A stretch of 64,000 nucleotides of DNA, taken from Escarpia spicata (taxonomy: Eukaryota > Annelida > Polychaeta > Sabellida > Siboglinidae). Within the stretch, counting starts at the first letter, position 1, and each line of letters begins with the position of its first letter. Made by a program: the position numbers and the translations under genes. The notes beneath the pieces were generated by a model. The model saw nothing but the letters and a program-made list of their open reading frames with translations. It was not told the DNA's origin and made no database searches. Where the stretch lies: positions 12,092,841 to 12,156,840 of the forward strand of contig OZ023209.1 in assembly GCA_963995525.1 (NCBI GenBank), given 5' to 3'. Below, piece by piece: positions 12,379-24,265 of the stretch.

Positions 12379-12665
12379 GTAAGTAAGTAAGTAATTCATT
12401 TATTTCCAACATTCAACATTACACGTCACAAGTAAACAAATACAATGTTGAATGTGGAAAGGGGGTGAACAGAAGTACAATACTTATCAGTGGTTCACCC
12501 CCAACCATTTTACTTGCTTGCGATGTAAATACAATATGTTTTTATAAAGTAAAGATTTACCAATCAAAAAAATTATTGTACACGGTGCCTACAACATAAT
12601 AAGTTTATATTAATTTTGGTTTTTGACATTCTTATAGGTCTTCCTTTCTCCACATAGTACCACGA

Positions 12666-14448
12666 TTACAATAGTGCTGTATATCTGTCAATTATAAATG
12701 ATTTGTACTTGTTTTTAAACATACAAATATTCTGACACTTTCTTAGATCTTCAGGTAAACTATTCCACTGTTTGACTCCAATATTAGAGACACACATAGC
12801 CTTCAAAGTTGTACGAACGTACAATTGTTTAAATACATCTCTCTGTCTTGTTACATACCAACATTCGTTATTCGATTGAAAACAGCTTAGAATGTTTTTC
12901 GGAAGTAAATGATATTTCACCTTGTACATTGTGATAGCCATTTTATACTCAATATAATCAAAAAACTTCATAACTTTAAGATCGACAAACAAGTTGTTTG
13001 TGTGGTCTTGAGCTTTTGCTCCATATATAATATGAATCACTCTTTTTTGCAAAACAAATATCGGCCATAAGTTAGAACGATACGTGTTGCCCCAAATCTC
13101 AGAGCAGTAGTCAATATACGGTATAAAAAGTGAAAAGTATAACAAGGATAATGACTTGACATTTAATAAGCTTCGTGCTTTGTAAATTATTGATGTTGTT
13201 TTTGCTAGTTTAGATTTAACCAATTGAATCTGTGTTTTCCAGGATAGCTTCTCATCAATTATTACACCCAGGAATTTTGTTTGGGACACTCTTTCTATGT
13301 TTTTATGATTTATGGTTATATTGATGCCTGGAGCAATTCTCTTTTTTCCAAATATCATGAAACTGGTTTTATCGACATTAAGGGATAGTTTGTTTAATTT
13401 GAACCAATATTGTAATTTCACCAACTCCTGGTTGACTACTGCGCTAAGCATATTTGGATCATCAGCACAATAGAATATGTTAGTGTCATCTGCAAATAAA
13501 ATGAATTTTAATATATCAGAAACTTTGCATAAGTCATTGATATAAATCAAAAATAATTTTGGTCCAAGTATTGATCCTTGCGGTACTCCACATAATATGT
13601 TTAAAACATTAGATTTTACATTATCAATACATACAAATTGTTTCCTCTTTTCAAGGTAACTGCTCAACCAATTATTTACAACCCCACGTATACCACACAA
13701 TTCTATTTTTTTTTTTTACAGCAGATTGTGGTTTACAGTGTCGAAAGCTTTTTTCAAGTCGATAAACACGCCTACTGACGATTTATTCTTATCAATTGCA
13801 TTTGCTATTTCCTCAGTTAACTCCAATAACGCCATGGAGGTTGACCTGTTTTTTCGAAAACCATATTGACTTTCATTCAGTATATCATTAAGTTCTATAA
13901 AATTATCTAACCTGAGGTCAAAGAGTTTTTCTAGAATTTTGGAGAACTGAGGTAATAATGACACAGGCCTATAGTTGGAAAACGCCTTTTTATCTCCAGT
14001 TTTGAATAATGGAATGACTTTTGCCACTTTCATTTTATCCGGAAATATGCCAGATTTAAAAGATCTATTACAGATCTGAGTTAATGGTTTTACAATATGA
14101 GAAATAACCTTTTTTATGATATACATGTCTATATTATCATAATCATTGGAATATTTCCCTTTAAAATTGTTAACAACACTTAGTACTTCTTGTTCATCCG
14201 TGGCACGGAGAAACATAGAAGCTTTCGTTCTGATTTGTACATCCTCGTAATTACTGGTTGCATTTAATGGTGTTTTGATTTTCTTGGCAAGCCGAGGTCC
14301 AACATTTACGAAGAAATCGTTAAAGCCATTGGCTATTTCAGATTTATCAGTAAGGATTTTATTGTCGCCGACAAATGAATCTGGAATAGATTTATAGGTG
14401 TTTCCCTTTTTGATTATTGAATTTAATACTTTCCAAGTTCCTTTAATA
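12666..14448 (-). pseudogene. Retrotransposon ORF2, reverse transcriptase part
   Basis: Frames 14216-13716 and 13700-12666 give the fingers/palm (NYRPVSLLPQFSKILEKL, GFRKNRSTS), motif A (VFIDLKKAFDTVNH), motif B (GVPQGSILGP) and motif C (FILFADDTNIF, both aspartates kept), then thumb and C terminus to a stop at 12666. The break between the two frames lies in a 12-base homopolymer (T on plus, 13706-13717) that creates a TAA stop. The catalytic residues are intact, so the element died through indels rather than active-site loss. Confidence 0.87.
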
Positions 14449-15796
14449 TCATGTTGATTTTTTTAGCAATAATTTAGAATAGTGGTCTTTTTCGGCTTGT
14501 CTTAGAATATTAATTAGCTTATTTTTATATATTTTGTATCTTTTTTCTGTGCTTTTTGATTTACATGCAAGATATTTTCTGTAGAGATTGTTTTTCTTTT
14601 TACACGCATTTGCTAATCCTTTTGTAAACCATGGCATTATATGAGTTGTGAATCTTATTATACACCTTTCTTATCGGACAATGAGTATTGTATAGATCGG
14701 TGAAAATTTTAACAAATTCACTATATGCCATATTAATATCCTCCGGTTGCATAATCAAGTCCCAATTACAGTTGGCCAATGCCGTGCTAAATGACTGTAT
14801 ACAGTGCTCGTTTCTACACCTGACATATTTAAAACTTTGTCCTTTAGGTCTGTCAATGTTACTTCTACTCAAAGCGAAAACAGGTAAATGGTCACTAACA
14901 TCAGTAATTAATAACCCACTGCAAACCTCCTTTGTCAATTCGTTAGTGAAAATATTATCAATCAAAGTGGCGCTGAATTCAGAGATTCTACTTGGCTTTG
15001 TAATCAATGGGTATAATCCGTAACTGTACATAACGTCTAGAAACTGTTTAGTTCCGTAGTGAGTTTCATGTTTTAAAAGATCAAGATTATAATCACCACA
15101 CCAGTACATGGTCTTATTGGTGTTTCTTGTCTTCTCAAACATATGTTGTAAAGTTTCATTAAATGTGTCCACATTTGATCCAGGAGTTCTGTATATACAT
15201 CCTATGATAATATTCTTCCTACTATTTAGTTGTAATTCTACTGTGACACATTCTATGATGTTGTCTACTGCCAATGACATACAACTGATTTCCTTAAAGT
15301 CAATGCATTTTCTAACGTAAATTACTACACCACCTCCTTTTTTATTTTTGCGACTGACTTGTACGGATTCAAACCCTTGTAAAATAAAACTGTTTTCATT
15401 CCCTTCGTGACACCACGATTCACTTATAACAACTACATCAAAGGGGTCATGCAATGTATATAAAAAATCTTTGATATTCTGAAAGTTTGCATTTAAGCTT
15501 CTTGCGTTAAAGTGTATTATTGATAAATCATTGTTGTGTTTTGTTTTATGTTCAAATTTAGCTTCTGTGTAATACGAACAGTCTACTATTAAGTCATTGT
15601 ACAAGTTATTATCTGGATCAATATCGTCGCCATAATTATGATGTAAATAGTCGGTATATTCATAACCTTTAAAATCAAACTTGGAAGTTTTTTCATAAAT
15701 GTAAAAAAATGATTCATTTATGTCACTTTCGCTTGTAATATATCTAAATTCTTCGTCACTTATATTGTGATAAGGAAAACAAATGACAGCCATCAA
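14449..15796 (-). pseudogene. Retrotransposon ORF2, endonuclease part (AP-endonuclease type)
   Basis: The frame 15796-14600 carries APE-type endonuclease signatures: SIIHFNARSLNANF, the catalytic-glutamate block VVISESW, IGCIYRTPGSN, WCGDYNLDLL and the terminal ITDVSDHLPVF. All the usual catalytic residues (E, D/N, SDH) are present. Near 14640-14655 the frame shifts to a second frame (14637-14449: PWFTKGLANACKKKNNLYRK) that continues the linker towards reverse transcriptase. A further shift occurs in a run of seven A near 14455, before GTWKVLNSIIKKG. Confidence 0.85.
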
Positions 15797-15803
15797 CCTT
15801 CAA

Positions 15804-16571
15804 TCACGTCGACGAGGACTCGACAAGCCGAGCGCAGTCAGTTTCGTCATGCAACACATAGGTCTTGGCCACATCAGGTGACCCCAGTGTTCTTATAAAT
15901 ACTTTTCCATTCCTCACCCACGTTGAGGCGATCTTGAGATTTTTCTTCAACTTCCTGGCTTCCCAGGCAATGCTGTTGTTTTTCTTTGTCAAATGTTCGT
16001 TGATGTACACATTGCTTTTTCTGAGTTTGTAGGCATTGCGCAGCACCAGTGTTTTTGTTTTTCGATTCACAAATCTCACTATGATGTCTGGCTTGACATT
16101 TCGTTGGTTTCGTTGATTTCCGTTTGTGATAGATCGTTTGCGCAACGTATGGCATGCTGAGATGTCTGATTTCTCGATGGTCAGTTGCAGTTTGTTGGCA
16201 AAGAACTGGATCATGCTGTCTTCCAGACTGTCTTGCTCGCCGTCATCGTCTCGTCGTTTTTCGCCTGGTGGAGTTGCTGCCGAACTGTAGGATGGTTGCT
16301 TTGTTTCCAGACCGGTGATGACGATGTTTTCTAGTCTGGAATATTGATCCATGTCGTTTAGGCGTGACTCTAACTCTTTAATTTGTTTGTCCTTTTCCGC
16401 ATTTTCACTTTCTAGTTTTTTTAACGCTTTTAGTAATGTTGTTATCTCTTGTCGAATGGGCAACAGTTCATCCAGTTTATCACTTATGAAGGATATTGCT
16501 TGTTTCAATTCCGCCATGTCGTCATGTTGGTCTGTGCTGGATGAGGCTCGTGTTTTCCCCTTCGTTGGCAT
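15804..16571 (-). CDS. Retrotransposon ORF1 protein (coiled coil plus L1-type RNA-binding region)
   Basis: 255 codons starting MPTKGKTRASSS; the frame stays open upstream to 16778, but this M is the natural start. Residues about 25-80 form an acidic/basic heptad-like coiled coil (KQIKELESRLNDMDQ). Next comes YSRLENIVITGLE, then RNVKPDIIVRFVNRKTKTLV and VYINEHLTKKN near the C terminus. This is the layout of the L1 ORF1-like (transposase_22-like) nucleic-acid-binding proteins that coat retrotransposon RNA. It is intact, unlike the neighbouring ORF2, whose start is only seven bases downstream. Confidence 0.8.
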   Translation of the reverse strand: MPTKGKTRASSSTDQHDDMAELKQAISFISDKLDELLPIRQEITTLLKALKKLESENAEKDKQIKELESRLNDMDQYSRLENIVITGLETKQPSYSSAATPPGEKRRDDDGEQDSLEDSMIQFFANKLQLTIEKSDISACHTLRKRSITNGNQRNQRNVKPDIIVRFVNRKTKTLVLRNAYKLRKSNVYINEHLTKKNNSIAWEARKLKKNLKIASTWVRNGKVFIRTLGSPDVAKTYVLHDETDCARLVESSST

Positions 16572-17406
16572 TGTCGAGAAGGGTAGCGATTCGATGATGT
16601 AAGACAATGAAGAACAGTCAGCAGTGGTCGTCGATGAAGCACAACAATGAACAACTGACCGCAGTGGTCGCCGAGGTGGTCCGTTGACTCGCGAACAGTT
16701 GTGATGGTCGTCGTACCACTCGCTGTGGCCTAAAGGCCTGTTCGCATGTGATGTCACAACGTGCCCAGAGTGGGTCACGGACTACTGGGCACACACAACG
16801 CCGGTATTGCCAGCGAATCTACAGGTAGTTCTGAATGAAGCACAAGTGGACGATAAATAAGTTGATTCACCTTAAATGGATCGGTATCAGCTCATTGCAC
16901 CATGCATACACAACGTCTCTGTACCAGTCGACTCCCAACTGCGTCTATGTCAATTGTGCAGTTGTGTAGCACAGCCAAAAACAAACTGTCACAACGAAAT
17001 GGTCACTACAAATAGCAGATCTCTCATACAGCATTAGCACCGTGACGCCATCTTTGTTGCTCGTGCTTGTGAAGGTAAAACTGCGTATCACCTGAGCTGA
17101 GCCTGAGGCCGATATACGTCATAGACATAGAAGACATCACTAGCTGTGTCTGTATTTTATATGATCTGTCCTTGAAAATCACATTGTTGAGAATATTGTC
17201 TGACTTGTTTACGCATATAATACAACTACAAGGACCCTAAGGTGAAGCCAACGCATCAAGGTAAAATAACTTGCCTGGATCTTCAGGTTTTAAAGAAAGG
17301 CATAACAGCCTTGTGTACACCCGCCTTTATGCATCGTATTTTGATATTGAGAACGTGGCTTGTCTTGTTATTTTGTGCTTTTATTAAAATTTAAACCTGT
17401 CCATCT

Positions 17407-19095
17407 TCAATTCTTTGTCGAGTTTTGTTTTGAAGGAGAGGATGTTTTCACTGTTTGCTGAGAAAGGTTGTTCCAGTCTAGGAAGATGCATTGTGAAAAG
17501 GAGTGTTTCCTAATATCAAGTCTGCTTGGTGTCTTATACAATTTTTTGTTGTGGCCTCGTGTGCGGTTTGTTGTGATCATGAAGAAGTCCTCTTGATTGA
17601 TGTCGTCGATGCCATTGGTAATTCTGTAGACTTGGATCAGGTCTCCTCTTCTTCTTCGGTATGCCAGACTTGGTAAGTTAAGATGTTTCAGCCTGTCTTC
17701 ATAGTTCAAGTTTCTTATTTCTGGGACCAGCTTGGTTAGTCTCCGTTGTGCTCTTTCAAGGGTGTTTATGTCTACGGCGTAGTGCGGGTTCCAGATGGAG
17801 TCAGCATAGTTGAGATGTGGTCTCACTAGCGCTGTATATAATAATCGGAAGCTGCTACTGTCCAGATGTTTAAACGTGTGTTTGATGAGGCCTGTCATCT
17901 GGTTTGCCTTCTTTGCAATGGTGCCAATATGCTGTCGGAATTTAAGTTTCGGCTTGCCAAAAGTCAGATGTTTGCATTTCGATGGATTGAAATGTAACTG
18001 CCATTTCTCTGACCACGATGTTAGTTTGTTAATGTCTTCTTGTAATAGCTTTTTGTCCATTTCACACCTTACATCTCGATATATTTTTGTATTATCGGCG
18101 AAGATCTTGAGTCCACTGTTTATACCGTCTGGTAGATCGTTGATGAATAGGATAAATAGAATGGGGCCAAGGACACTTCCCTGAGGTATGCCACTTGTGA
18201 CCTCTGCCCAATCTGATAGCTTCCCATTTACCACTACCCTTTGTCTTTGTCCCGTTATAAAAGATGCGATCCACGCTGCCACCTCTCCTTGGATGCCATA
18301 CACAGTTAGTTTTTTTGCCTGTCTTTTGTGTGGCACTGTATCAAAGGCTTTTGCAAAGTCAAGATATATTGTGTCTACACATCCGTCCGAGTCAATGGTG
18401 GTAGTCCAATTCTCCATGACTTCTAGGAGTTGGGTGGTGCATGACTTGCCTGATCTAAATCCATGCTGATCTTTGTGGACCATGTTGTTCATAGTCATAT
18501 GACTCAGGAGATGGTCTCGAATAATGCTTTCCATAATCTTACATGCTATGCATGTGAAACTGATTGGCCGGTAGTTGGAAGCATGTCTTTTTGAGTTCTT
18601 CTTGTGTAGCGCTGTTACGTGCGCTGTCTTCCATTGAGCTGGGAGCACTCCATCCTTCAATGACCTGTTGAAGATCAAAAGGAGGGGCTCCACCAGTTCA
18701 TTTCTCAGTTCATGTAGAACGTACGGGTGACATCTGTCTGGACCAGGTGACTTGTTTGTTTTTAAGTTGGTTAATTTAGCCAGGACTTCTTCTGCTGTGA
18801 TTTCAATGCTGATCAGCAGGTTTCCATTATGTCTGTCTTCGAGTGTCAGAATTTCCGTCAGATCTTCGTGTGAGAACGAACTTGTGAAAAATTTGTTTAG
18901 TGTGTCTGCTTTCTCTTGGTCTGTTTTTGCTGTTGTGCCATCATCCAAGTCAAATACACCCATGGCAGATCTAACCTTTCTTCCATCTTGGACATAACGC
19001 CAGAACACCTTGGGGTTTTTGCTGACCTCTGTCGCAAGCTTCCGTTCAAAGTCTTTTCTAGCTTTCCTTACAGCACTGGTCGCAATGTTTCTCAC
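17407..19095 (-). pseudogene. Retrotransposon reverse transcriptase, catalytic motif mutated
   Basis: 562 codons, in frame with the endonuclease tail across one TAG stop. Signatures: NKSPGPDRCHPYVLHEL, HASNYRPISFTCIACKIMES, HGFRSGKSCTTQLLE, motif A TIYLDFAKAFDTVPHKR, motif B SGIPQGSVLGPILF, motif C KIFADNTKIY. Motif C should read FADDT; the second aspartate is asparagine, so this copy could not polymerise even without the upstream breaks. The C terminus (RPHLNYADSIWNPHY, AQRRLTKLVPEIRNL) is typical of the CR1 clade. Confidence 0.87.
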
Positions 19096-19119
19096 ACATG
19101 AGTATTCAACATAGTCTCT

Positions 19120-20270
19120 CTACTGTTTTGTCTCAGTGTATCTCTTCCAACTGTTGTACTTCTTTTTCACTTTCCTCATTGCATCGCTGTTCATCCACAA
19201 AGGCTTAACTCTCTTTCCTGTCACTGTCTGTTTCTTTGGTATGTGTTTATCAGCCAGGTCTGAGAGTGGGCTGTTCACTTCTTGCCACATCTTGTCCACA
19301 CTTAGGTTATTCAGAGTCTCTTTCCAGTTTGTTTCTCTGAGTTTGCGCTTGATGTCAGTGTAATTGCCTTTTTCAAACTGGTAACTTGCCTTTTCTTCAC
19401 TCATTGTATCACAGTAACAGTGGCATTCTGTCTCAATGATTATGTGGTCACTTTTCCCTAGAGGTGGCTTCTGTTTTATGTTTTGTGCCATATTTTCATC
19501 ATTGGTGATTATCAGATCAAGAAGTGATGGTTCTTGATTATGTCAATACCTGGTGGGGAAATTGACATGTTGGTGTAGAAAGCAGTCACTCAGGGTTTCG
19601 AGTAGTTCCGTTTCTAACGTGTAATGTTCTGGTACCGTCCATGTCTCCCAATCAATGTCTTTCATATTAAAGTCTCTGGTTATTAAGATATGTGTCACAC
19701 CTCGACTGTTGCAGGCTGTTTTGATCAACTGAAGGAGTGTATCGTTGTTTTCAGAGTCACTGTTAGGACTACGGTATTCTACCCCTATCAGAAGTTTGTC
19801 CTTGTTTTTTAGATTGACTGTACACCAGGCAGATTCATTGAAGATGTCATCTGTGAGGGTCTCTTCTGGAATAGCTCTCAACCACTTTCTCACATAAATT
19901 ACAACCCCGCTACCTTCCAGGGTGTTTGGGAAAGCATCATAGCCATCTATGTCAATCATTTGTTTTGTTAGTGTTATGTCACTGGCTTTTGGGCAGACTT
20001 CGGTTACCGTGATAATATCTGGCATCTCACTAGCAATTAATGTCTTCAGCTCATCCAGTTTGTTAGTTAGTGTGTCAGCATTTGTTGACCAACATTTCAG
20101 TGTCTTTTTGCAGTCTATGTGCTGTGCTTCATCATCAATAACTTGTGCATTTTGTTCCTCTCCACTCATTGTGCATATGTTGAGGGTTTGGAACATCATT
20201 TTGATTAAGTATTCCCTTCGTCTTCGGGGGCTCCTCGAAGGGCTGATGGTTGGCTGCTTGATGTGTGGAT
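19120..20270 (-). pseudogene. Retrotransposon endonuclease domain, frameshifted
   Basis: Recognisable APE-endonuclease blocks are CWSTNADTLTNKLDEL, DIITVTEVCPK, GSGVVIYVRKWL, LLIGVEYRSPNSD, ITRDFNMKDIDW and, after a frameshift near 19540, PLGKSDHIIIE (frame 19491-19120). The glycine of the usual GDFN block is R here (TRDFN), a probable damaging change. The downstream frame runs to an in-frame TAG at 19117-19119 and then continues as reverse transcriptase. Confidence 0.82.
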
Positions 20271-21587
20271 CTTCGGTCATGGGTTGTTGTGTTGCCCATG
20301 TTTCCAGAAGTGCTACTTGCCCATTCTGATTGTGGTGTTGCATGTCTGGCTGTACCATGTGGAACATCTTGGTTGTTGTTTGGTCTTCTTTCTTTCTGGA
20401 TGATCAGACCATTTTTGATGACAAGATCTGTCTCACTTTCATGCTTTCTTGTGGCAAGTTCAGCACGCAATTTCCTGTTCTTTTCTCGTTCTTGGAACGT
20501 GAGGTCAGGTGTTTTGAACACTTTCTTGAAGGCAGCATTTTCGATGATCTCTCGAACTTTAGTAGCATTTGATAGCAGGGATCTCTTCTGGGCAACGGTG
20601 TCGACTGTCACTTTCAGTAGTCTGTCTCTGTTTTCTGTTCTTTTACCCAGTCTAATGACTTCTTTCACTGTAAAGTCTGTGATGCCAATACATGCTGCTA
20701 GATCTGCTGCAGACAGCATATCATGGTGTTTTCTCTCTTCTGTGTTGGCTGAGATTGATTCTTTCATATTGTGAACAATCACATTATATTTTCTGCCTTC
20801 CCTGTCTCTATACTCATCCACCACTTTATTTACCTCTGCACTGATCGCTTCTGTCTGGCTGTTTGGGCTCATAGGATGATGAACAAGGGATGTACCTGTG
20901 GCTGTGCTGTTTGACAGTTGTTCTACATTTGCCGCCAGTACTGAGACCTTCATGGATAGATCTTGTACAGTCTTCTCGTCTGCTTTTGTGTTTATTTTGG
21001 TTTCAGCAATGCTTAGTCTCTCAGAGTATTTTGACAGGTATACTTCACATTCCTGTTCAATTGTTCTATCAGTTCTCACAGCAGTCAATGCATTTTTGTC
21101 ACAACCGTCTCCTCATGTACCCCGGGTAGTTGTACTCTGTTTCATCCATATCTATACATTTAGCACAAAACCATCCTAGACATCTTTCACACATTACCAG
21201 TTTGTCATCAGTGAAATCGATATTGCATGCTTTACATGTTGCTATGTCATCGACACCATGCCGGGCAATGTCATTGTGAGTTAGTTCCGTGACGCCACCC
21301 TGCTCAGGCCGTTGTTTACCCCGCGAAGCCGGAATAGATCCCTTTCTTTTTATTGCTTTGCCCTTGTTTGTATGTGCCTTGTCCTGTGATTCAGTGGGTA
21401 AATGGGACTTACCGGATGTTTTCTCTGTCCCTTTTGCCCTAGCTGTCTGCTCTGCCTTACTTGTTTGGCTGCATTCGTCGTCAATGTATATGTTATTTTG
21501 CTTCATCCGGGCATCTCTGCTTTTCTCCCAAGGCTTCCCTGGATGCGGGTTTTGGTGTGACATTTTCTTGAATATTTTCACACCCAC
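20135..21587 (-). pseudogene. Retrotransposon ORF1 with PHD-like zinc finger, frameshifted
   Basis: The first frame (21587-21099) is basic and Lys/Ser/Gln-rich and ends in a PHD-like finger: CKACNIDF, then LVMCERCLGWFCAKCIDM. It breaks off at the next expected pair of zinc ligands; the second frame (21088-20135) is offset by one base. That frame carries a coiled coil (KADEKTVQDLSMKVSVLAAN) and a basic block resembling L1 ORF1 proteins (YNVIVHNMKES, VKEVIRLGKRTENRDRLLKV). A PHD finger joined to an ORF1 nucleic-acid-binding protein is known from CR1-like elements of marine animals. Its 3' end overlaps the endonuclease frame. Confidence 0.78.
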
Positions 21588-21620
21588 CTAGCATTTTACT
21601 GCTCCCTGTACATTCTCTCG

Positions 21621-24265
21621 ACATAGTACTTTTATTTGGAATTGAAGATATTTGATATAATGGTCTTATTAACGCAAAAACTGGTTTTTATCTAGCCCTT
21701 ATGAAAATCGTACTGCTCGCGCCAAGCCTCGTTCTCATCCAAAATGTAATTTTGATTGAACTATTTAAATATGCTGTGCGTGTGTAGACTGTAATGGTTT
21801 TTTATTTTTAAATATGGATATCAAATTAATAACAGATATTATCACATTTTGATTTAAGGTATGCACGTTAGTGCTTAGTGCTCATACACACACAGTATTT
21901 TGTGTTGTGCATTGTGTCTCAGATATTGAAGCTTACTCAATATAGCTGTCGGTACCTAGCTGTCTTACATTACAATGAGTCATATATAATTATAAATTAT
22001 TTGAGCTGTTTCATATTTTAATATTCTTATGGGACAGTCACTTGTTCATAGAAATCATACTTGGATAATGAAACAACACTTCCTGAGTCATGAACATTAC
22101 AGTGTGTTGTCACTCATAGTCGTACAGTTTGGTTGATGATGTAGTTGTTTACTTTACTGGGTGACTTGCACATGTGCCAAAGTATTTAACATTTATCACA
22201 AGACTAATAGAGTAAATAGACTAAGCAAAAATAGTATGTGCATAATAAATAACTTTAATAACAGTAATATAGCAGTTTTTAACACCTTATATAACATATC
22301 AACTATTGTTGCAATAAAGAAAGTCTGGTCAGATATACAATAAACAGGACATAGGTTAAATGTGTGATTTACTCGGAATGCCACTGGGTGTAATGTGATA
22401 AATAAAAATATAGAGTAAAACAGTAAGAACACTTATTATAAAGTTATGTAAAAAATATATGTACCTATAGAGTAAAATGTAATATGGTATATTACTGAAA
22501 AATATGTGGTGCTTCACGACATATAAAAATATTTACAATTTCTTAGTAAAAAGTCAATTGATTGAGGACTGCTTCATTGTGGAAATCCGGATCCTTGTAT
22601 CGGGTGGGCGTATACATTTAGGTAGGTAGGTAGGCTTTATTTGGAATTGTATAAATCATACATACAATCGTAAACAATCGGTAAAACAGTCGACAAAATG
22701 ATATATACAATTGCAAGTTGACAGGTTGCTCCTGTGATTTGCAAAGTCCCAGAATATGTTCTAGGCATTACGTACGAAGGTGGTTTGGTTGTCACTACAT
22801 ATTTGGAGGAAAACATAGTGATACACTGGCACCACCCAGTGACTAAAATATGTTAATGAAAATTGCGTTAATCACAGTTTTAGATCGTAAAAAGCTGTGC
22901 AAGTCTTAGACAATTAGATGTATCTGTGGGGGTGGGGTTGAATCAGTACTGGACTTTGCGATCTTATGAGACCATTCCTAAGACAGCCACATACACGCTG
23001 TAATCAGAGATGACCCCCGAAGCATGTGCTAGTTTCTCATTTGGCTATAAGCAGAGGTTAGTCATGAATTAGCAGGTTGCTGTGTGACCTCAAGTGTAGG
23101 TGACTCAGGGATAAAGCTATAGTCTTGTACGTATTTAAATACATTTATATATATGATAATACTTCAGTGGGAAAACCATGAGTATTCTGTAACACAATTC
23201 CTTGGGAAGAGTAGTTTCGGAAACGATTCATTAGTACGAGCTCTGTAAATGAGAATATTCACATACTTTCTCAGTTTTTGTGTTTTACTCCTGTGATTTA
23301 ATATTAGTCTTACAACTGCATACACAGTCTAAGCAATTAGATTTTTCCTAGTTGAGTTGCGCCTACTATTTTCAGACTATGTACAGTACATACGTTACAG
23401 ATTACTATGATTTACGTTAATCGTCTATATTATAGTCTTACATATTATTATAAGTAAAATATTTATTTATCTTTAGTGGTGGGACCAGATTGATTTAGAT
23501 TAACATTCACATTTTGATACCTAGATACACAGTAAAGTCAATTGTTATACACCTAGTAAAGAAAGTTCCTAAATTTATAGAAGCTGCCATACCCACTGTG
23601 TGAACCATTATTCTCACACGCCTTAGTACTGAGTTCATTTTAACTTGCCTCTGGGGCATAGACACATCTAACCTGAAAATACTTCTAAGATCAACTGGGG
23701 TGTAATAAAGTAGAGAAAATGACCATAGAGTTGAGACCACCTCTGGTCAAAGTGTTGTGGTAATCATTTATGTTGTGTCATTGTGTCGTTAGGTGTCTCA
23801 CCCAGAGGGGTGTCTTGACCTTTCGTACTATTTATTGTTTACCTGCTAAATGATCAAAGTTGTATGATGTTTAGTATTTCTGTTTACCTGTTCACTTGAA
23901 GTACTCTCTCGTAAATTGGCTGGTTCAGGTAATAATAATGGTGTTTACAAGTAGGCCGACCGACATAGTCAGCTGCTTTTCTCAGTGGGCATAATTTATA
24001 CTGATTGCCACAAGGATACAATTTTTGTACAGGTACATAACTGTATTAGGTGGCACCTTGTGGGATTAATAGGTTTAAACATTGTATATTTTTCTGTTTA
24101 AATTCAGGCTCTAAATGTTTCTCTTTGCAACAAAATCAAAGGGCAAAGTAGTTTATGCAAGAACTCTATGCGGGAAGTTTGATTTAATTAGGAGAAGCCA
24201 TGCCACCCTTGTAATGTAATGATAAACAGTTGGGCATGCAAAACTTGGTGGAGGTCAAGAGCATA
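21621..24265. other. Intergenic, AT-rich, mostly featureless
   Basis: Between the second retrotransposon and the 66-bp minisatellite. Apart from a truncated retroelement 3' end starting at 22618 I see no gene, RNA or repeat. The first exon(s) and promoter of the TAX1BP1-like gene could lie here, but none could be identified. Confidence 0.4.
22618..22760 (-). mobile_element. 3' end of a truncated non-LTR retrotransposon with (ACCT)n tail
   Basis: The plus strand reads AGGTAGGTAGGTAGG then CTTTATTTGGAATTGTA. On the minus strand this is a 3' UTR ending in AAATAAAG followed by a tetranucleotide tail, the same architecture as the intact tail at 12379-12410. The upstream limit is a guess. Confidence 0.55.

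Larger units (their letters stand above)
12379..17100 (-). mobile_element. CR1-superfamily non-LTR retrotransposon (Daphne/Crack-like), near full length, inactivated
   Basis: On the minus strand, in order: a 5' region (about 17100-16572), ORF1 (16571-15804), a seven-base gap, an endonuclease start (15796), then reverse transcriptase ending at 12666. A 3' UTR follows that finishes in AATAAATGAATT and a tetranucleotide tail (ACTT)n at 12379-12392. Ends of this kind, an AATAAA-like stretch plus a short microsatellite, are typical of CR1-like elements that prime on their own tail. At least three frameshifts, several in poly-A runs, break ORF2. The exact 5' end is uncertain and no clear target duplication was found. 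The element sits upstream of GPD1 in the same orientation. Confidence 0.88.
17330..21620 (-). mobile_element. CR1-like non-LTR retrotransposon with a PHD-finger ORF1, inactivated
   Basis: A second minus-strand element directly upstream of the first, in the same orientation. Order: ORF1 with a zinc finger (21587-20135, one frameshift), endonuclease (about 20270-19495, one frameshift), reverse transcriptase (to 17407). Both domain order and sequence differ from the 12379-17100 element, so these are two families and not a duplication. Boundaries are approximate; neither a tail repeat nor a target duplication could be assigned. It is broken by two frameshifts, one stop codon and active-site substitutions. 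Confidence 0.87.

Noticed and set aside
12379..21620. Active, intact retrotransposons
   Set aside because: Each ORF2 has several frameshifts or stops, and the second has a mutated FADD motif.
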